The notes beneath the pieces are model-generated. The model saw only the letters and a program-made list of their open reading frames with translations. It was not told the origin of the DNA and did not search any database. A DNA stretch of 64,000 nucleotides from Phyllobacterium myrsinacearum (GTDB lineage: Bacteria; Pseudomonadota; Alphaproteobacteria; Rhizobiales; Rhizobiaceae): the NCBI RefSeq assembly GCF_002980555.1, contig NZ_PVBT01000009.1:1-64000 (forward strand). Direction: 5' to 3'. Below, in pieces: positions 1 to 7,152 of the stretch. The first letter of the stretch is position 1, and every line of letters starts with the position of its first letter. A program made the position numbers and the translations under genes.

Positions 1-259
1 CCTGTGGCGCCGCTACCAAGCGGCGTATATGCAATTGCCACCCCTCACGCTTCTCCCCCTTGCGTGCCAGTGCGTATCCGGTTTCGGATGAAGGCGCGGC
101 TGTAGCGGAGCGGTTGAAGCTTTGCGGCCCGGTACCGGTCTGTGTCTGACGAGAGATAGTCGCCGCCCGCATGAGAAAAGTCCGGCAACTGCCTGCCGCG
201 GGAAATTATTGTCAGATATGCAGCGGCCAATTGCTGGAGGTTCGAATCCCCCCGCAAGG

Positions 260-439
260 CTATGTCCAAGAACATACCAGATCGTCAAGCATCAGCTTCA
301 GCGCATCGGCCATCCGCGTGATGGTGGAAATGCTCCTGTCCATGGTTCCGGTCTCGATTTCGGAAAGATCGGCAATGCAGATGCCAGCCCTTTCCGCCGG
401 ATTTCTTGGCTCTGCGCCATCTGTGGACAATGTCTCCAT
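260..439 (-). CDS. Short XRE-like helix-turn-helix protein (59 aa), possibly an N-terminally shortened regulator
   Basis: The 59-residue product carries the second half of an XRE-type HTH: ERAGICIADLSEIETGTMD followed by a helix rich in Met and Leu and ending LDDLV, the usual end of a Cro/CI-type fold. The first helices of the family are missing, so the domain starts around HTH helix 2. The ATG at 439 is preceded by GGAGG six bases upstream, so translation is plausible. The gene could be an intact tiny DNA-binding protein or, more likely, a decayed antitoxin or phage-type regulator. No partner toxin is recognisable next to it. Confidence 0.45.
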   Translation of the reverse strand: METLSTDGAEPRNPAERAGICIADLSEIETGTMDRSISTITRMADALKLMLDDLVCSWT

Positions 440-701
440 GAAACCTCCATAACAAGGCCGGAGGATAGCCTTGTTGCTTGTTTCCAGGCACCGAAGGCCC
501 GGTGCATTCCGCCGGCGGTTCCCATCCCGCCTTGACCGATAGCCGGGCCTCCCTGTGTTGCCTTCACCATTCACAACAAACACTGCACCCGCGCAAAAAT
601 GGCGATGAAAATCTCCATTACCCCGTTCGGAGCACGGTTCATTTCTTCCAGTGCAGCCGCGTGTGCAGCGCGGCGCACCGGCGATAGCTGGAGAGCTTCT
701 G

Positions 702-1228
702 ATGCCTGTGTCCCCATCATTCAATGACAATGGCGAAACCTACGACCAACTTGCCAGAACGCATGTTTCACTTGGCCGCGTGCTTGCCCTGTTCACGCCC
801 TATCGCACCCGGATTGTTTTGCTTATCGCCCTGATCCTGGTTGCATCGGCCATCGCGATGCTGTCGCCGTTCCTGCTGCGCGCCATCATCGATGATGCCC
901 TGCCAATTCGAAATCTGGCCCTCTTGGCCTGGCTGGCGGGCGGCTTGGTCGGCGTGGCGGCATTGTCCGCCGCGCTGAACACTGTCCAGGTCATCCTGTC
1001 GTCCAAGGTCGGCCAGGCGATCATGGATGATCTGCGAGTGCGCGTTTATGCGCATCTGCAATCCCTGTCGCTGGGGTTCTTTGCCAGCACGCGCACCGGC
1101 TTTCCACCGTGCGCCAGGCCGATCAGATCATCGTTCTGGACAAGGGCTGCATTGCCGAGCGCGGAACCCATGATGAACTGATGGCGTTGAACGGCGTCTA
1201 TGCCCGGCTTGTCCAGTCCGCCGGCTGA
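702..1228 (+). pseudogene. ABC exporter (fused permease-ATPase) with a large internal deletion
   Basis: The first 127 or so residues from ATG 702 are the N-terminus of an ABC exporter half-transporter, with two to three hydrophobic helices and the stretch [17 protein letters not shown] before TRTG. Immediately after TRTG the sequence jumps, in another frame, to the last about 40 residues of the ATPase domain: [16 protein letters not shown] (H-loop region to D-loop end), then ERGTHDEL and a TGA at 1226-1228. The rest of the permease, Walker A, the signature and Walker B are all absent. About 400 codons are missing relative to the family, and the junction near 1100 also shifts frame. The remnant cannot transport. 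Confidence 0.85.
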
Positions 1229-1281
1229 TGATCCACGTCGGATAAGGACCGCCATCGGCGACAGCCTCGCCGGGCAACAGG

Positions 1282-2196
1282 CTAGACGGCGGCTTTCGCC
1301 TCAAGCTCACCGAGATGGTCCTGGCAGATCGTCTCGACAAGGTCATGCAGGATGGCGGTCCGCTCGCCCAGCCAGACAAGCGCTTCCGCGCTGATCGCGT
1401 AATGCTTGGAATAGCGCGATTTGACATAGGCTTCGTTGACCGTGTTGAACCAGGCGCGGTAGCGCTGCTGGTCGCGCGGCCAGGCCTCGGCAAGGCGCCG
1501 GTCCCGGCCTTCGGCCAAGGTGCGTAGAAAGCTCAGATTGTGCGATGCCGGGCCGTAATTGGTGAGGGTGAGCAGCAGGGTTGAATAGTATGTTTCGATC
1601 GTTTGATGAAGCAAGAAAGCAGCTTTTGTTGTCCAACCCTTCTCAATGGCGAACTTGTAAATCTCGTAGAATTCACGGCCGTTTGGCAAACGTCCCTCAA
1701 AATGTTCCCTTGCCACCTTGTACTCATCGGCCGGGGTGAGCGGGCGCGGTTCGGCCAGCGGCTCGTCGTCGAGTTCGTAGAGCACAATGCCCTGGCGCTG
1801 AATGTCGGAAAAGAAATACTGGCCTTGCCTGAGCGCCGTGTTCACCTCGCGGCGCGAATGGACGATGAAGCCGACCTGGGTGGGAACGCCCTTGTCGTGG
1901 ATCAGCCGGTCGGCCGCCTTGTACCAGTAGCTGGCAAAGTCGGTCAGCTTGCGGTTGTTGACAAGGATGAGCAGATCATAGTCGGACCGGTACCCCTTCA
2001 TCGTGTGGGGCTCGTCCACCCAGTCCCCGCGCGCATAGGAGCCGAACAGGATCACTTTCAGGATCCGGCCCTTCTTCTTGAAGTCGGCCGTCGCATCCTT
2101 CAGCGCATCCTCGAATTCCTCCAGGAGAAGGTCGACAATGCGCATGAGCTCCCGCTGCTTGCGTTCGGGCAGATGATCAAGGCTGGACTTCATCAT
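1282..2196 (-). CDS. Nucleotidyltransferase-HEPN fusion protein
   Basis: This 304-residue protein joins two modules that toxin-antitoxin loci often encode separately. Residues 45-80 form a minimal nucleotidyltransferase core: VILFGSYARGDW (GS at 52-53) and SDYDLLIL (Asp72 and Asp74 as metal ligands). Residues about 165-300 are an all-helical HEPN-like domain with AAFLLHQTIETYY, a loop containing SHNLSFL, and the terminal SRYSKHYAIS. The start ATG at 2196 precedes MKSSLDHLPERK; upstream in-frame codons lack family resemblance. The gene converges with the broken ABC exporter. Known relatives modify nucleotides or RNA; the actual substrate here is unknown. A role in defence or stress is inferred from family only. 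Confidence 0.8.
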   Translation of the reverse strand: MMKSSLDHLPERKQRELMRIVDLLLEEFEDALKDATADFKKKGRILKVILFGSYARGDWVDEPHTMKGYRSDYDLLILVNNRKLTDFASYWYKAADRLIHDKGVPTQVGFIVHSRREVNTALRQGQYFFSDIQRQGIVLYELDDEPLAEPRPLTPADEYKVAREHFEGRLPNGREFYEIYKFAIEKGWTTKAAFLLHQTIETYYSTLLLTLTNYGPASHNLSFLRTLAEGRDRRLAEAWPRDQQRYRAWFNTVNEAYVKSRYSKHYAISAEALVWLGERTAILHDLVETICQDHLGELEAKAAV

Positions 2197-2408
2197 GCGG
2201 CGCTCTGTCTCCCGGCCGGTTCTTTTCATCCTGCAGCGCAGGCGCCGACTGCCCCGGTGTGCCATGTTTGTCGGCAGGCAGCAACAGCCTGTGCACTTGC
2301 TGCCTGTATTGTGCGGAATGATCGCTCTCAAGCACAGCGATTTTTGTCGCTGTGTCCCCTTCAAAGCCATGCCGGCCAATCGCGGAGCCTTGCAAACCAT
2401 CATTCCAT

Positions 2409-2729
2409 TCAATCATCAAGCGTCAGGCCAAGACGCTTCAGGATGATGACCGGCCTGTGCTTGCAGTCATCGACCCATTGCGGTCTTTCTGCGCAGGCAC
2501 GGGCAAAATTGGCAATGGCTGAGGACGAGGATTTCGGCAAAAGCCGATAGCCGAGATCCATATAGGCTTTCTCCCGCTCGGAGACACAGCCGCGGCCGCC
2601 AGCGCCGCATTGATCGGCGCCAGGCTTTTGCGGAGGCTGTTGTTTCATATCCACTGCAAATGCCTGGAACGCCACCACAAACATGACGGCGGCAAGCGTT
2701 GCGATGATGGTCGCAGTGCGTATCTGCAT
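2409..2729 (-). CDS. Small exported hypothetical protein
   Basis: This is a 106-residue protein with a clear signal peptide: MQIR, then about 18 hydrophobic residues ending in AFA before VDMKQQPP. The mature part holds four cysteines (two in DQCGAGGRGC, one in RACAER, one in DDCKHRP), consistent with disulphides in the periplasm. I do not recognise the family. It lies 12 bases downstream of the first nuclease-fold gene and probably shares its transcript with the two SNase-like genes. An extracellular or periplasmic partner of those proteins is a reasonable guess but is not shown. Confidence 0.6.
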   Translation of the reverse strand: MQIRTATIIATLAAVMFVVAFQAFAVDMKQQPPQKPGADQCGAGGRGCVSEREKAYMDLGYRLLPKSSSSAIANFARACAERPQWVDDCKHRPVIILKRLGLTLDD

Positions 2730-2741
2730 GGCTTTCCCCTT

Positions 2742-3368
2742 TCAAGGAAGTTGTCCCGCAGGAGCGGGCGCAGATAAAGGTGGCGGGCGAGCAGGTCCTT
2801 GCCCGGGCGGATCGATATTGGAGGGAGCCAATGCCGGTTTTGATTTTTCTGCGCGATATTGCCATGGCGGTAGCAGGCCCGTTGCCGACCAGACGCCGAA
2901 ACCGAGACCGCGTGCCCTGCGCTCAAGATCGAAATAGGCGGGAACGGCGGGTTCCCCCGGATAGTGATAGGCATAGCCGATACCTTCGGCGATGGCTGCG
3001 GCCGCCAGATTGATCTCTCCGACAAAACAATGCGCAAGGATGACGTTGTTGCCGTCGCGTTGAAGCGGAGAGCAGTTTACGTCGCGGCGCAGGGTGCGAA
3101 GGACGAGCCAGGAACGGGCAATCTGTCCTGCCGGCCATTCAACACCGTCGCTGTCGGCAATTTGTTCCGGTTCAGGTGTTTCATATCCGGCCAGCCGTAC
3201 GGTTTCCTTCTGTTGCATGAACGTCAGGGTTTTTCCGTCGACAACACGAACGCGGCCATGGATCTGCGCCGGCAAGGACAGGCTCTGTCCGGAACTTGGT
3301 GTATTTGGCGCGGCTGCACTGTCAAGCACCACCGCCCCGAGCAGCAGACATGTGCGCAGCATTTTCAT
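2742..3368 (-). CDS. Exported thermonuclease-family (SNase-like) protein
   Basis: The protein starts at ATG 3368 (MKMLRTCLLLGAVVL), which gives a signal peptide or lipoprotein-like leader. Residues about 33-150 resemble the staphylococcal nuclease OB fold: GRVRVVDGKTLTF, then VRLAGYETPEPEQ, and later GEINLAAAAIAEGIGYAY and the closing ARGLGFGVW. The first family Arg is present in VRLAGYETPE. The other catalytic Glu/Arg positions cannot be confirmed by eye, so activity is uncertain. The C-terminus is a Pro/Ala-rich tail. It overlaps the upstream paralogue by an ATGA, showing translational coupling. A role in extracellular DNA processing or conjugation-island housekeeping is inferred. Confidence 0.65.
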   Translation of the reverse strand: MKMLRTCLLLGAVVLDSAAAPNTPSSGQSLSLPAQIHGRVRVVDGKTLTFMQQKETVRLAGYETPEPEQIADSDGVEWPAGQIARSWLVLRTLRRDVNCSPLQRDGNNVILAHCFVGEINLAAAAIAEGIGYAYHYPGEPAVPAYFDLERRARGLGFGVWSATGLLPPWQYRAEKSKPALAPSNIDPPGQGPARPPPLSAPAPAGQLP

Positions 3369-4006
3369 GGCCTCCCTCCCTCCGGCTTTGACGGGTAGAG
3401 AATGCCGAGCGGATGCGGCAGATCCGAATAGGCCCAAAGCCCGGCACGGGCCTGGCGCGCCGCCTCCTCAAGCATGCGATAGGCGGGGACGATGAGCTTT
3501 CTCGTCTCGTCAATGGCTGCAAATCCCCATCCACGGGCGATCAACAGGCTCGCAAGATCATAGCTGCGCGTCCCGGCCCGTGTCTGGCAGATGACAAGCG
3601 CATTGTACTCATCGATGATCCTGATGACCGAACAAGAGGGGATCGTGTCTTTGACGATGGCCTGCACCATCAGGATATTGAGCGCGCCGCAGTCGCGCTT
3701 GACGTTACCGGAGACAATAATCCGCGTTCCGCGAATGCAGGACTGCACCCCGTAGAGGCGGTAACGTTTGCCGTGCGATAGCCATGTATCACCGGTTTCG
3801 AACGCCGCGTCCGGTGGAAAGGGAAAGGGCTCGGGAAAAACCGCACCGGAATGCGGTTCCGAAGCCGCTGGGGCCGCCTCCTGCACCGGGCCGACAAAAG
3901 CCGGCGAGGAGGGGAGGATGTCTGGATCGTGCCGGCGCCATCCAATCAAGGCTGCGATCAGCATGAAAACGCCGATACCAAGCCGCTTGCCTGCAATGAC
4001 CATCAT
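3365..4006 (-). CDS. Membrane-anchored SNase-like protein
   Basis: This 213-residue protein begins with MMVIAGKRLGIGVFMLIAALIGW, an N-terminal membrane anchor, followed by a Pro/Ala-rich linker. Residues about 75-210 are a divergent thermonuclease fold: GKRYRLYGVQSCIRG, IRIIDEYNALVICQ, ASLLIARGWGFA and the final ARQARAGLWAYSD typical of the family. The usual Asp/Glu/Arg active-site set is not obvious, so it may be structural. Its stop overlaps the start of the second SNase-like gene. I chose the ATG pair at 4001-4006 over an upstream TTG because GGGTGGTG lies just ahead of it. Confidence 0.6.
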   Translation of the reverse strand: MMVIAGKRLGIGVFMLIAALIGWRRHDPDILPSSPAFVGPVQEAAPAASEPHSGAVFPEPFPFPPDAAFETGDTWLSHGKRYRLYGVQSCIRGTRIIVSGNVKRDCGALNILMVQAIVKDTIPSCSVIRIIDEYNALVICQTRAGTRSYDLASLLIARGWGFAAIDETRKLIVPAYRMLEEAARQARAGLWAYSDLPHPLGILYPSKPEGGRP

Positions 4007-4165
4007 GTCACCACCCAATTCCGGCTATTGCATCCTCCCATCATCCATTCTCAGTTCTGGAGCGTCCGACGGGAAAAGCAATATCCAACTCTAGTTTGAT
4101 ATATAGCATGGAATATTTCGTTCTCCAACAAGGGCAGACGTCAAATCGCAGACGGCTGCGGCGCT

Positions 4166-4192
4166 CAGTTGGTGGCCCTCTTTCACCAACTG
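4166..4192. terminator. Perfect 9-bp inverted repeat in a 0.4-kb gene-free stretch
   Basis: CAGTTGGTG at 4166-4174 and CACCAACTG at 4184-4192 are exact reverse complements separated by nine bases that end in a T run. This could be a hairpin terminator or a protein-binding site. I see no gene in the surrounding 4007-4398 apart from this repeat and a TTTTGTTTTTT/G7 tract near 4230-4250. Confidence 0.4.
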
Positions 4193-4398
4193 GCCTGCCC
4201 ACGGGGTGATCCAGAGTTGTTGTTGGTGGATACTTTTGTTTTTTGGGGGGGCTTGGCAGGCGTGGTCCAGATCCGGCGTTGGCCGCCCGTATGGATTTGA
4301 GTATCTAAGCCAGATCAGCCAAATAGCAGGGCCTTATGTCGAACCGCTGATCGCCACGCGATAGCTTCCATATCTCTCTAAGTTCGCTGGCAATTCTG

Positions 4399-4493
4399 TT
4401 GTAGGCATTTTAATGCATTTGCCTACAACTCCCATATTGCGAGTGTTGACGGCTCCAGGTATATTGTAGGCAACCCACTTCATTTGCCTACAA
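4399..4493. promoter_or_regulatory. Four-copy operator array (two inverted pairs of TTGCCTACAA) upstream of the nucleotidyltransferase gene
   Basis: The decamer TTGCCTACAA occurs at 4419-4428 and 4484-4493. Its reverse complement TTGTAGGCA(A) occurs at 4399-4407 and 4464-4473. The copies form two convergent inverted pairs with 11-base and 10-base inner spacers. The last copy lies 10 bases before the GTG start at 4504. Such paired palindromes suggest a dimeric repressor that covers the promoter and ribosome-binding region. No regulator with a known site of this kind is encoded alongside, so autoregulation by the downstream protein or action of a distant regulator are both possible. Confidence 0.7.
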
Positions 4494-4503
4494 AGGAACC
4501 CCA

Positions 4504-5592
4504 GTGGCAAAAATTGACGAATTGCCAATCGCCATCCAGACTATATATGCGGATTTGGTGCAACGCGCCTGGACTGGAAACCTATCCGCACTGACTGCTC
4601 AGGGAGGTTCTGCATATACCCGGGACGTGAAGGGCAGACTGTACTGGTACTGGCAACCACCGACAGATCGTGACGGCACACGTCCATCCGCAAAATATAT
4701 CGGCCCGGACAACGATCAAACACGCGCACATCTCCAAGAGTTGCAAGATCACGTGGAAAATCTGCGCCAACGTCGCGATATGGTTCGAGCCCTGCGCGCT
4801 GCACGTCTTCCGGTCCCCGATACAATGTCAGGAAACATTATGGCCGCTATGGCAGAAGCGGGTGTATTTCGCCTTCGCGCCACCGTTATCGGTTCGGTTG
4901 CATTTCAAACATATTCCGGATTGCTTGGTTATCATTTGCCCGCAACGATCAGCAGGACGGGCGATCTCGATATAGGTCAATTCCAATCCATCGCCATTGC
5001 AGTCGAGGATAAAATCGACCGGGACCTTGAATCCGTCCTTCAGACCGTTGATACACGTTTCAAAGCTGTTCCCTATGCAATGGATGGCCGAAAAACCATG
5101 CGGTACGCCCTTCGTGTTGGAGGTGACGAACGCTTCTCGGTTGACATCTTGAGTCCGATGCGTGGTCCCGACCGCCCAAAGGTCGGTTCATTGCCAGCCA
5201 TCCGCAGTGATGCACAATTCCTGCGTTATCTTGATTTTCTATTATATCAGGAGGTCAATGGCGTTGCCCTTCATGGGGCAGGAATTCCAATTAACGTGCC
5301 GGACCCAACCCGATATGCTCTGCATAAATTGATTGTTTCTCAGCTGCGCCGTCAAGATGATCAGCAGAGTGCGGCAAAGTCCCGAAAGGATTTGGAACAG
5401 GCCCGAGCATTGATCAGTGTATTGGCTATTCAACGTCCAGACGATCTAAAAGATTTGTGGCAGGAGCTTTGTGAGCGGGGATCTTCTTGGCGTGAAAAGG
5501 CCATCGCCAGTCTGGCTCAAATGCCCGCTGAAATCGCTCTGGCACTTGGGGAAGATGACTTCGACTCCCCAGTTCAGCATATAGATCAATGA
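4504..5592 (+). CDS. GSU2403-family nucleotidyltransferase-fold protein
   Basis: The protein has 362 residues and starts at GTG 4504 behind AAAGGAAC. Residues 128-160 form a nucleotidyltransferase core: VIGSVAFQTY (GS at 130-131) followed by RTGDLDIGQF with Asp154 and Asp156, the family metal-binding pair. A third acidic position may lie in FSVDILSPM. The N-terminus has YWYWQPP and SAKYIGPD, seen in the NTP_transf_8 (PF12281) group. The C-terminal third is helical and rich in Gln/Arg. The family is commonly found near mobile elements and toxin-antitoxin genes; its biochemical role is not established. The operator array just upstream suggests tight control. Confidence 0.75.
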   Translation: MAKIDELPIAIQTIYADLVQRAWTGNLSALTAQGGSAYTRDVKGRLYWYWQPPTDRDGTRPSAKYIGPDNDQTRAHLQELQDHVENLRQRRDMVRALRAARLPVPDTMSGNIMAAMAEAGVFRLRATVIGSVAFQTYSGLLGYHLPATISRTGDLDIGQFQSIAIAVEDKIDRDLESVLQTVDTRFKAVPYAMDGRKTMRYALRVGGDERFSVDILSPMRGPDRPKVGSLPAIRSDAQFLRYLDFLLYQEVNGVALHGAGIPINVPDPTRYALHKLIVSQLRRQDDQQSAAKSRKDLEQARALISVLAIQRPDDLKDLWQELCERGSSWREKAIASLAQMPAEIALALGEDDFDSPVQHIDQ

Positions 5593-5861
5593 CCGATGCT
5601 TCGAGGCGGTAGCTGTGATTGTCACTGATATAACATCACCGCCTGATTAGCTTGTTCCATAATAATTGTTACGCGATTTTTAGCAGACCGGGGAGTGGGT
5701 CAATAGCAAAGGTCCCGGCAGCCAATGCAACCGGGGCCTGTTGACCGAAGCCGCGGGAGCGACGCGAGCTTTGGTGAAAACGGGCAGGAGCGGGTTCGAT
5801 ACCCGCGATCTGCACGAGGGCGGGCGCTGGTGCCTGGAAGAGCACCCCTGATTTGAAATCG

Positions 5862-6158
5862 CTATGCCGCGCTCAATGCCCGCTCAATAGCTTCCGGTTC
5901 TTTCTCGATAATGGTCAGGAGAAGGCGTGAAGGCGCATCAACCGCACTTCTGCCTTGCTCCCAATCCCGTATCCTTCCAATCGAAAAACCATACCGTGCG
6001 GCAAAGGCTGCTTGCGAGAGTCCGGTCTTTGCCCGAATGGCGCTCACATCGATCTTTGCGGGAATGTGGATGCGATAATCATCTGGATTGGCCTCACCTT
6101 TGGCAATGGCAAGCGCTTCATGTGCGCCTTGTAATATTCTACTTCCGGCTTTGCTCAT
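5862..6158 (-). CDS. HigA/XRE-type antitoxin
   Basis: The 98-residue protein ends in an XRE helix-turn-helix: AIRAKTGLSQAAFAARYGFS then IGRIRDWEQGR at residues about 41-73. The N-terminal about 35 residues (GAHEALAIAKGEANPDDYRIH) resemble the toxin-binding arm of antitoxins that follow a RelE/HigB toxin. Its ATG overlaps the stop of the toxin reading frame in an ATGA, the normal toxin-first arrangement. It should bind the two palindromes upstream of the toxin and repress the pair. Because the toxin frame is broken, this may now be an orphan antitoxin. Confidence 0.8.
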   Translation of the reverse strand: MSKAGSRILQGAHEALAIAKGEANPDDYRIHIPAKIDVSAIRAKTGLSQAAFAARYGFSIGRIRDWEQGRSAVDAPSRLLLTIIEKEPEAIERALSAA

Positions 6159-6528
6159 TTCTTCTTCCTCTCATTTGCTGATCTGGCTTTTGCGTTTTCG
6201 CGCCAGATGCGAGGCAATGCAGTTAGAACCTTCTTCAACTCATTCAATTCAGACTTGGATAAATTTGCCTGAGAGGATTTGCTGTAGATATCCAACAGGA
6301 ACACAGGAATACCTCGTCTGCGAAATAGGTAATGATGCGATAGCCGCCGCTCTTGCCTTTGCCTCGTGCTGCGTATCGGACCTTACGTGCGCCCCCACTA
6401 CCGGGCATCAGGTCACCGGCAGTTGGATTATCCGCGATGAATGCAACGATGTCGGCGCGTTCCAGATCGCTTATACCCTCATCATATGCCGAAGCCAGAA
6501 ATGCGGGTGTTTCGATAACTGTTTGCAT
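6155..6528 (-). pseudogene. RelE/HigB-type toxin with a single-base frameshift
   Basis: From ATG 6528 the frame reads [20 protein letters not shown], then [20 protein letters not shown] and [13 protein letters not shown], the classic HigB/RelE-like core. At the two-base G run on the minus strand (6312-6313) the frame slips and would run on with unrelated residues to a stop at 6244. In the next frame the family sequence continues: [26 protein letters not shown] and a basic tail ending in a TGA at 6155-6157 that overlaps the antitoxin ATG. Adding one base at the G run restores [15 protein letters not shown]. The toxin as written is inactive, unless this is an assembly error or programmed slippage. 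Confidence 0.8.
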
Positions 6529-6537
6529 AATTACTCA

Positions 6538-6584
6538 TACGGAATTTCCGCACTTCTGCCAAGGATTAATACGGGATTTCCGTA
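6538..6584. promoter_or_regulatory. Pair of palindromic operators upstream of the toxin-antitoxin pair
   Basis: Two near-palindromic 15-mers lie 10 and 42 bases upstream of the toxin ATG: TACGGAATTTCCGCA at 6538-6552 and TACGGGATTTCCGTA at 6570-6584. Their starts are 32 bases apart, about three helical turns, so dimers would sit on the same face of the DNA. This matches autoregulation of type II toxin-antitoxin operons by the HTH antitoxin. Confidence 0.7.
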
Positions 6585-6621
6585 CATTGATGGACGGGCG
6601 GCTTGCGCCGCCCCTCGCCGG

Positions 6622-7041
6622 TTATTCCGCCGCCTGTTCGAAGGCGTCCGCGTCGAGATCACCCGTCTCAGACGGATCGATTTCCCCATCATCTTCGATG
6701 TCGTCGATGCTTTCCAGATCGGCAACATTGTTGGCGTTTGGCTGCTCGATGCGCACATATTTTGGCAACCAGTTGGTATCCTTGACCAACCGTTCGGCAA
6801 CGACAACGGCTTCGGCCTTCTTCTTGGCGCTGACAACGGCGCTTGCCGCCTGTTGTCCAGCCGCTTCCGTCACCGCGACTTGAAGGCTGTTGCGGTTGAG
6901 GTGGGTGAAGCAGCCTTCTGCAGTTGGCCGATACCAGCTTGCCATTTCGATTTTCAGGGCATTGGCCAACTGGTTGCCATGCACAACAGCTTTGGTGTTT
7001 GCATCGTGCTTATAGATTTTGCCTGCTTGGCAGTCACCATT
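6622..7041 (-). pseudogene. C-terminal remnant of a ParB-like plasmid partition protein
   Basis: The open frame runs from just after an in-frame TGA (7042-7044) and has no ATG at its head. It contains KIYKHDANTKAVVHGNQL, IEMASWYRPTAEGCFTHLN, and the tail ESIDDIEDDGEIDPSETGD. I remember these stretches from the C-terminus of long ParB/Spo0J-like nuclease-domain proteins on rhizobial plasmids. The N-terminal ParB domain and HTH are gone. The remnant implies past insertion or deletion in plasmid-borne DNA. Confidence 0.65.
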
Positions 7042-7104
7042 TCACTAAGGTCCAGTATACTTCCCCGGCTACAGTTGATTTTCCTCAATGATTTATGGAT
7101 TTGA

Positions 7105-7127
7105 AATGCCCGCAACCAGCGGGCATC
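7105..7127 (-). terminator. Rho-independent-type hairpin after the dialkyl-acid operon
   Basis: ATGCCCGC (7106-7113) and GCGGGCAT (7119-7126) form a perfect 8-bp stem with a five-base loop. On the minus strand it is followed by TTTCAAAT. It sits about 27 bases past the stop of the binding-protein gene, so it fits as the end of the operon transcript. Confidence 0.7.
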
Positions 7128-7152
7128 TTTGACCGCTCAACTCCCAAAATCC

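Noticed and set aside
210-258. GGTTCGAATCC, a tRNA T-loop-like sequence
   Set aside because: The T stem would be mismatched and no acceptor, anticodon or D arm can be folded around it, so it is not called a tRNA.
4334-4528. Minus-strand open frame of 64 codons across the operator array
   Set aside because: It covers the repeat array and the start of the nucleotidyltransferase gene and has no protein-family resemblance.
5775-5815. GCGGGTTCGATACCCGC, a T-arm-like hairpin after the nucleotidyltransferase gene
   Set aside because: It pairs well, but no matching acceptor or anticodon arm is present. It could be a tRNA scrap or chance.
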